Of a DNA stretch of 9,130 bases, positions 6,441-9,130 are shown piece by piece. The notes under the pieces are model-generated. The model searched no databases and was not told the origin of the DNA. It worked only from the letters and a program-made list of their open reading frames with translations. The translations under genes and the position numbers were made by a program. The stretch is from Desulfofustis sp. (GTDB lineage: Bacteria; Desulfobacterota; Desulfobulbia; Desulfobulbales; Desulfocapsaceae), in assembly GCA_030604345.1 (NCBI GenBank), contig JAUVWB010000045.1, positions 1-9,130 of the forward strand, read 5' to 3'. How positions within the stretch are numbered: position 1 is the first letter of the stretch; every line of letters begins with the position of its first letter.

Positions 6441-8267
6441 TCACCCATAGCGGACAGCCAGGGCCAGGACCCGGTCCGCCTCGCAAAAGACCAGCCGTTT
6501 TTCGCTCAGTTGGGCAAAGAAATGGTCGATGGCCGCCGGTCGAAGATCGGAAAAGGCCCGATAGATGTCCGGCCGCGATTGTGGCTCGGCACAGAACAGA
6601 TAGAGCTCCCGGGACAGCCCCCGCAGTCGATGCAGCAGCGGCGGCTGTCGGGGCAGCTCCTGGTTGATGATCAAAAAGGTCCCGCCGTCGCGGTAATACA
6701 GCGGCGGCTCGTTCCGTCCGGCGCGCTGTCGGTGAAAGGCCCGCCACTGACGCAGCTTCTGTCGCACCGGCCGCCATTGTCGCCGCTGCAATCGCCGATC
6801 GCCGCTATAGCCGCACACCAGAGAAATCATGCGGTATCGCGGTGGGAACAGCAGCCGGGTTTTGGGGTGGACGCCGACGGCGCGTATACCGTATTCCCGA
6901 TAATGACGATGGATGGGGGAATCATGGCCGAGGAAGAACGAAGCCGGATCCAGCGGCGCAAAGGGCAAGGCGTAATCGAGATGGACCAGGGTCTCATCGA
7001 TTTCCGCCGCCGTGGTCCCGGGAAACTCGATGATCAGGTTCCCCTTGAGCTCAACCCCGGCGGCCAGGCAGTTTTTCATCATTACCAGATTGTCCATGGC
7101 CGAGGTACCCTTGCCCATGCGCGCCAGCAACGAACTCGACAGCGCCTCGATGCCGACCTGAACACAACGCAACCCCCCGGTGCGGAAGCGGCGCAATCGT
7201 TGTGCTGAGGTCTTGGCCCGCAGCTCCCCGAAGAACCCGTAGTCTTCATCGACCGCGGCCATCGCCTGGAAGAATGCGTCGCTTTGCCGCGCCGGCAGGA
7301 CGTTGTCGGTAAACGCGCAATGCAGCGTCTCGTTCTGTCTGCACACCTGGATGACCTCCTCGATCATCCGGATTGCCGACTTGCTGCGGTACCCCTGCCA
7401 CTGCAGGTTGAGGTTACAAAACGTGCAACGGCGCCAGGTGCAGCCGCGGGAAAACTCGACAGGCAGAACCGGTTGAAAAGGGAGGCCGGCAAAATGGTGC
7501 CGAACCTCCGCCAGGTACGGGCGAAAGTCCGGGATCGGCAGGTCGTCGAGCCGGGCGATATCGGCCAATGGCGGTCCGCGCCGATGAGTGCTTCGGCTAC
7601 GTATCTGGGCCGGCAGAGCGCCGCCACCTCCGGCCAGGTGCTGGCAGAGCGCCTGCAGCGGCCGTTCCCCCTCGCCACCGACCAGGTAATCGATCTGGTC
7701 AAACTGTTCCACCAGCTTCTGCCCGACCGTGCCGGCGCACGAGGTGCCTCCGAAGGCCACGGGAATCGGTGGTTCCGCTCTCTTGATCCGTTCGGCCAGA
7801 TAGAGCGAGCCGAGCAGCTGATTGAAACAGACGGAGAAACCGACCAGGGAAAAGGTCGTCCAATCGATTCCGCTGACAAACTCGTCGCAACTGTCACGAA
7901 CGGCCGCAACGAGCGGTTCGTAGGCGGGCACCGCGCCATCGCCGTCAGCGGCCAGCTCCCGTCGGAACAGGCGGGCCGCCCCTTCGGTTTGCTCGGGAAA
8001 CAGCAATGGTGCGAACAAGGCCTCGCCGGCCCACCCGGATCGGGCGATCCGGGCGTACAGATCGGTGCCGATTCGTTTAGCGACAGCCAGGTACAGATGG
8101 CGATTATCGACGTGGAATCCCCCCTGCTCCACCAGGTAACTGCGCAACGCGGCAAGCTGCAGCGACGGGCGGTTGAACAGGGCCCAGGGTGCGGCGACAA
8201 GCAGCAGCCGGAACTGGTGTTCTCGTAGCTGCCGGTTGTTCGAATCGGTCGCTGCCTGCTGCTGCAT
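6441..8267 (-). CDS. B12-binding-domain radical SAM protein, RiPP maturation radical SAM protein 1-like
   Basis: Family members bind a [4Fe-4S] cluster, S-adenosylmethionine and often cobalamin, and modify peptides or other substrates, including by C-methylation. In a 608-aa protein from ATG 8267, residues about 20-215 form a B12-binding-like Rossmann domain (VGFSVCFNQLLGSLYLAERI, then VAFGGTSCAG and YLVGGEGERPLQAL). It lacks the DxHxxG cobalamin motif. The radical SAM core follows with SRGCTWRRCTFCNLN; its cysteines (276, 281, 284) are spaced CX4CX2C, not the common CX3CX2C. Further core motifs are GELRAKTS, QVGIEALSSSLLARMGKG and NLIIEFPGTT. The C-terminus has a small domain ending EKRLVFCEADRVLALAV, typical of RiPP-maturation members as I recall. 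A GTG at 8300 would add 11 residues but has poor spacing (GGAG 2 nt away). ATG 8267 has GGGGG at 8277-8273, 5 nt upstream, so I prefer it. No precursor peptide is visible nearby. It follows yitT by 59 bp. The radical SAM call is sure; the RiPP role is inferred. Confidence 0.82.
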   Translation of the reverse strand: MQQQAATDSNNRQLREHQFRLLLVAAPWALFNRPSLQLAALRSYLVEQGGFHVDNRHLYLAVAKRIGTDLYARIARSGWAGEALFAPLLFPEQTEGAARLFRRELAADGDGAVPAYEPLVAAVRDSCDEFVSGIDWTTFSLVGFSVCFNQLLGSLYLAERIKRAEPPIPVAFGGTSCAGTVGQKLVEQFDQIDYLVGGEGERPLQALCQHLAGGGGALPAQIRSRSTHRRGPPLADIARLDDLPIPDFRPYLAEVRHHFAGLPFQPVLPVEFSRGCTWRRCTFCNLNLQWQGYRSKSAIRMIEEVIQVCRQNETLHCAFTDNVLPARQSDAFFQAMAAVDEDYGFFGELRAKTSAQRLRRFRTGGLRCVQVGIEALSSSLLARMGKGTSAMDNLVMMKNCLAAGVELKGNLIIEFPGTTAAEIDETLVHLDYALPFAPLDPASFFLGHDSPIHRHYREYGIRAVGVHPKTRLLFPPRYRMISLVCGYSGDRRLQRRQWRPVRQKLRQWRAFHRQRAGRNEPPLYYRDGGTFLIINQELPRQPPLLHRLRGLSRELYLFCAEPQSRPDIYRAFSDLRPAAIDHFFAQLSEKRLVFCEADRVLALAVRYG

Positions 8268-8301
8268 GGTTACCCCCGTTGCCCACACCCGCTGGATCAC
8301 G

Positions 8302-8320
8302 GCTCCGGCTCACCCGGAGC
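8302..8320 (-). other. 7-bp hairpin between yitT and the radical SAM gene
   Basis: GCTCCGG (8302-8308) and CCGGAGC (8314-8320) pair perfectly around a 5-nt loop. The stem lies 6 bp after the yitT stop and about 35 bp before the preferred radical SAM start. No T-run follows on the minus strand, so it is at most a weak terminator. It may instead lower downstream expression or mark an mRNA processing point. Confidence 0.4.
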
Positions 8321-8326
8321 GGTTGC

Positions 8327-9130
8327 TCACCAATGGGGCTGATTGCCGATCCGGTAGTTGACCACCTCCATGGTGTCGCTGATCACCACGAAGGCGTCAC
8401 GGTCAATGGCGGCCACCAGCCGCTTCAGCTGACCTAACTGTGAAAAAGGGATCACCGAATAGAGGATATGCTCTTGCTTGCCGCTGAAGCCGCCCTCGCC
8501 CTTGATGATCGTCACGCCATGCCGGATGTCCTTAAGGATCTCTTCGGCTATTTTCTGCCACTGGGAAGATATGATGATGACCGCCTTCCTCTGGCTCAGG
8601 CCGGTAACCACCAACGTTACCATTTTGGCGCTGACATAGAGCACGATCAGGGTATACAGCACCGCCTCGAGAGAATAATAGAGCGATACCAGCAGCAGGA
8701 CGAGTCCGTTAACCACCAGAACGGTGTTGCCGATACTGATCGAGAACCGTTTCATCAGCATCACCGCCAGGATATCGAGACCGCCCTGCGACCCATAGGT
8801 GCGCAGGCTCAGACCGGTGCCGGCGCCGATCAGCAACCCGGCCAGCAAGGCGCTGAGGATCGGCTCTGCCACCCGGATCTCGATCCGGACCAGGGCGATG
8901 GCCAGCGACAGACTCGCCATCCCGAAGACGCTGTAGACGAAAAAACGGCGGCCTACCGCCATCCAGGCCAGGAAGAACAGCGGGATGTTGAGTGCCAGAT
9001 ACATCCCCGCCAGTCCCAGGTACGGCGCCATGTCATTGAGGATCAGAGCGATGCCGGTGACTCCGCCGGCGACAAAGTGCTGCGGCACCAGGATACCGTT
9101 GATGGCGACGGCGGAGATCAGGCAGCCAAC
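8327..9130 (-). CDS. YitT family membrane protein (DUF161 + DUF2179), 5' end cut by window edge
   Basis: The frame is open to the right edge, giving 267 visible residues. An internal GTG at 9088 is not the true start, because the 14 codons upstream of it continue the first membrane helix (CLISAVAINGILVPQHF). The start therefore lies beyond the window. Family signs are VPQHFVAGGVTGIALIL (15-31), the loop YGSQGGLDIL (112-121) and a run of about five hydrophobic segments to residue 175. A soluble C-terminal DUF2179 domain follows (about 180-265, with GVTIIKGEGGFSGK and FVVISDTMEVVNYRIG). YitT proteins are inner-membrane proteins of poorly known function; a transport role is often assumed. DUF2179 resembles small ligand-binding regulatory domains. 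The product looks intact apart from the missing start. The radical SAM gene follows 59 bp downstream, and the link between the two is unclear. Confidence 0.88.
   Translation of the reverse strand, partial: VGCLISAVAINGILVPQHFVAGGVTGIALILNDMAPYLGLAGMYLALNIPLFFLAWMAVGRRFFVYSVFGMASLSLAIALVRIEIRVAEPILSALLAGLLIGAGTGLSLRTYGSQGGLDILAVMLMKRFSISIGNTVLVVNGLVLLLVSLYYSLEAVLYTLIVLYVSAKMVTLVVTGLSQRKAVIIISSQWQKIAEEILKDIRHGVTIIKGEGGFSGKQEHILYSVIPFSQLGQLKRLVAAIDRDAFVVISDTMEVVNYRIGNQPHW

Noticed and set aside
7284..8228. 314-codon plus-strand open frame opposite the radical SAM gene
   Set aside because: It has no recognisable domain, and the opposite strand carries all radical SAM motifs.

Overview
The window looks like a chromosomal segment of a GC-rich anaerobic bacterium. 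A Desulfobacterota / Desulfobulbales-type sulfate reducer is my best guess. That rests on gene content: a periplasmic DUF3365 haem-domain sensor, an 'MGG'-type PurF-like protein next to carB, and a 57-aa Cys-rich protein resembling small proteins I recall from that phylum. There is no 16S or other marker, so the placement is inference. No tRNA, rRNA, CRISPR array, transposase or integrase was found.

Layout, left to right. (1) Positions 1-635, minus: the N-terminus of a membrane-anchored DUF3365 (Tll0287-like) sensor with a CxxCH haem site, running off the left edge. (2) 796-2199, minus: a 467-aa PurF-like amidophosphoribosyltransferase that keeps the PRPP loop and the Fe-S cysteines but lacks the N-terminal catalytic cysteine. 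(3) 2309-5512, minus: complete carB, the large subunit of carbamoyl-phosphate synthase; carA is not nearby. (4) 5699-6004, minus: a 101-aa helical protein of unknown function. (5) 6005-6257: a 253-bp divergent intergenic region with three inverted-repeat elements and a plausible promoter. (6) 6258-6431, plus: a 57-aa Cys-rich protein with a strong ribosome binding site, the only plus-strand gene. (7) 6441-8267, minus: a B12-domain radical SAM protein of the RiPP-maturation type, with no visible precursor peptide. (8) 8327-9130, minus: a YitT-family membrane protein (DUF161 + DUF2179), cut by the right edge.

How they work together. carB and the purF-like gene lie 109 bp apart on one strand with no clear terminator between them. 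They probably form a nucleotide-precursor unit: carbamoyl phosphate for pyrimidines and arginine, and a PRPP-using enzyme related to the first step of purine synthesis. The yitT and radical SAM genes may also be co-transcribed, with a hairpin between them. The 101-aa and 57-aa genes are divergent and may share control elements.

The most interesting points are the apparent loss of glutaminase residues in the PurF-like protein, the orphan radical SAM enzyme with a CX4CX2C cluster motif, and the palindrome-dense control region ahead of the 57-aa gene. I did not find a convincing new multi-gene defence or mobile system here.
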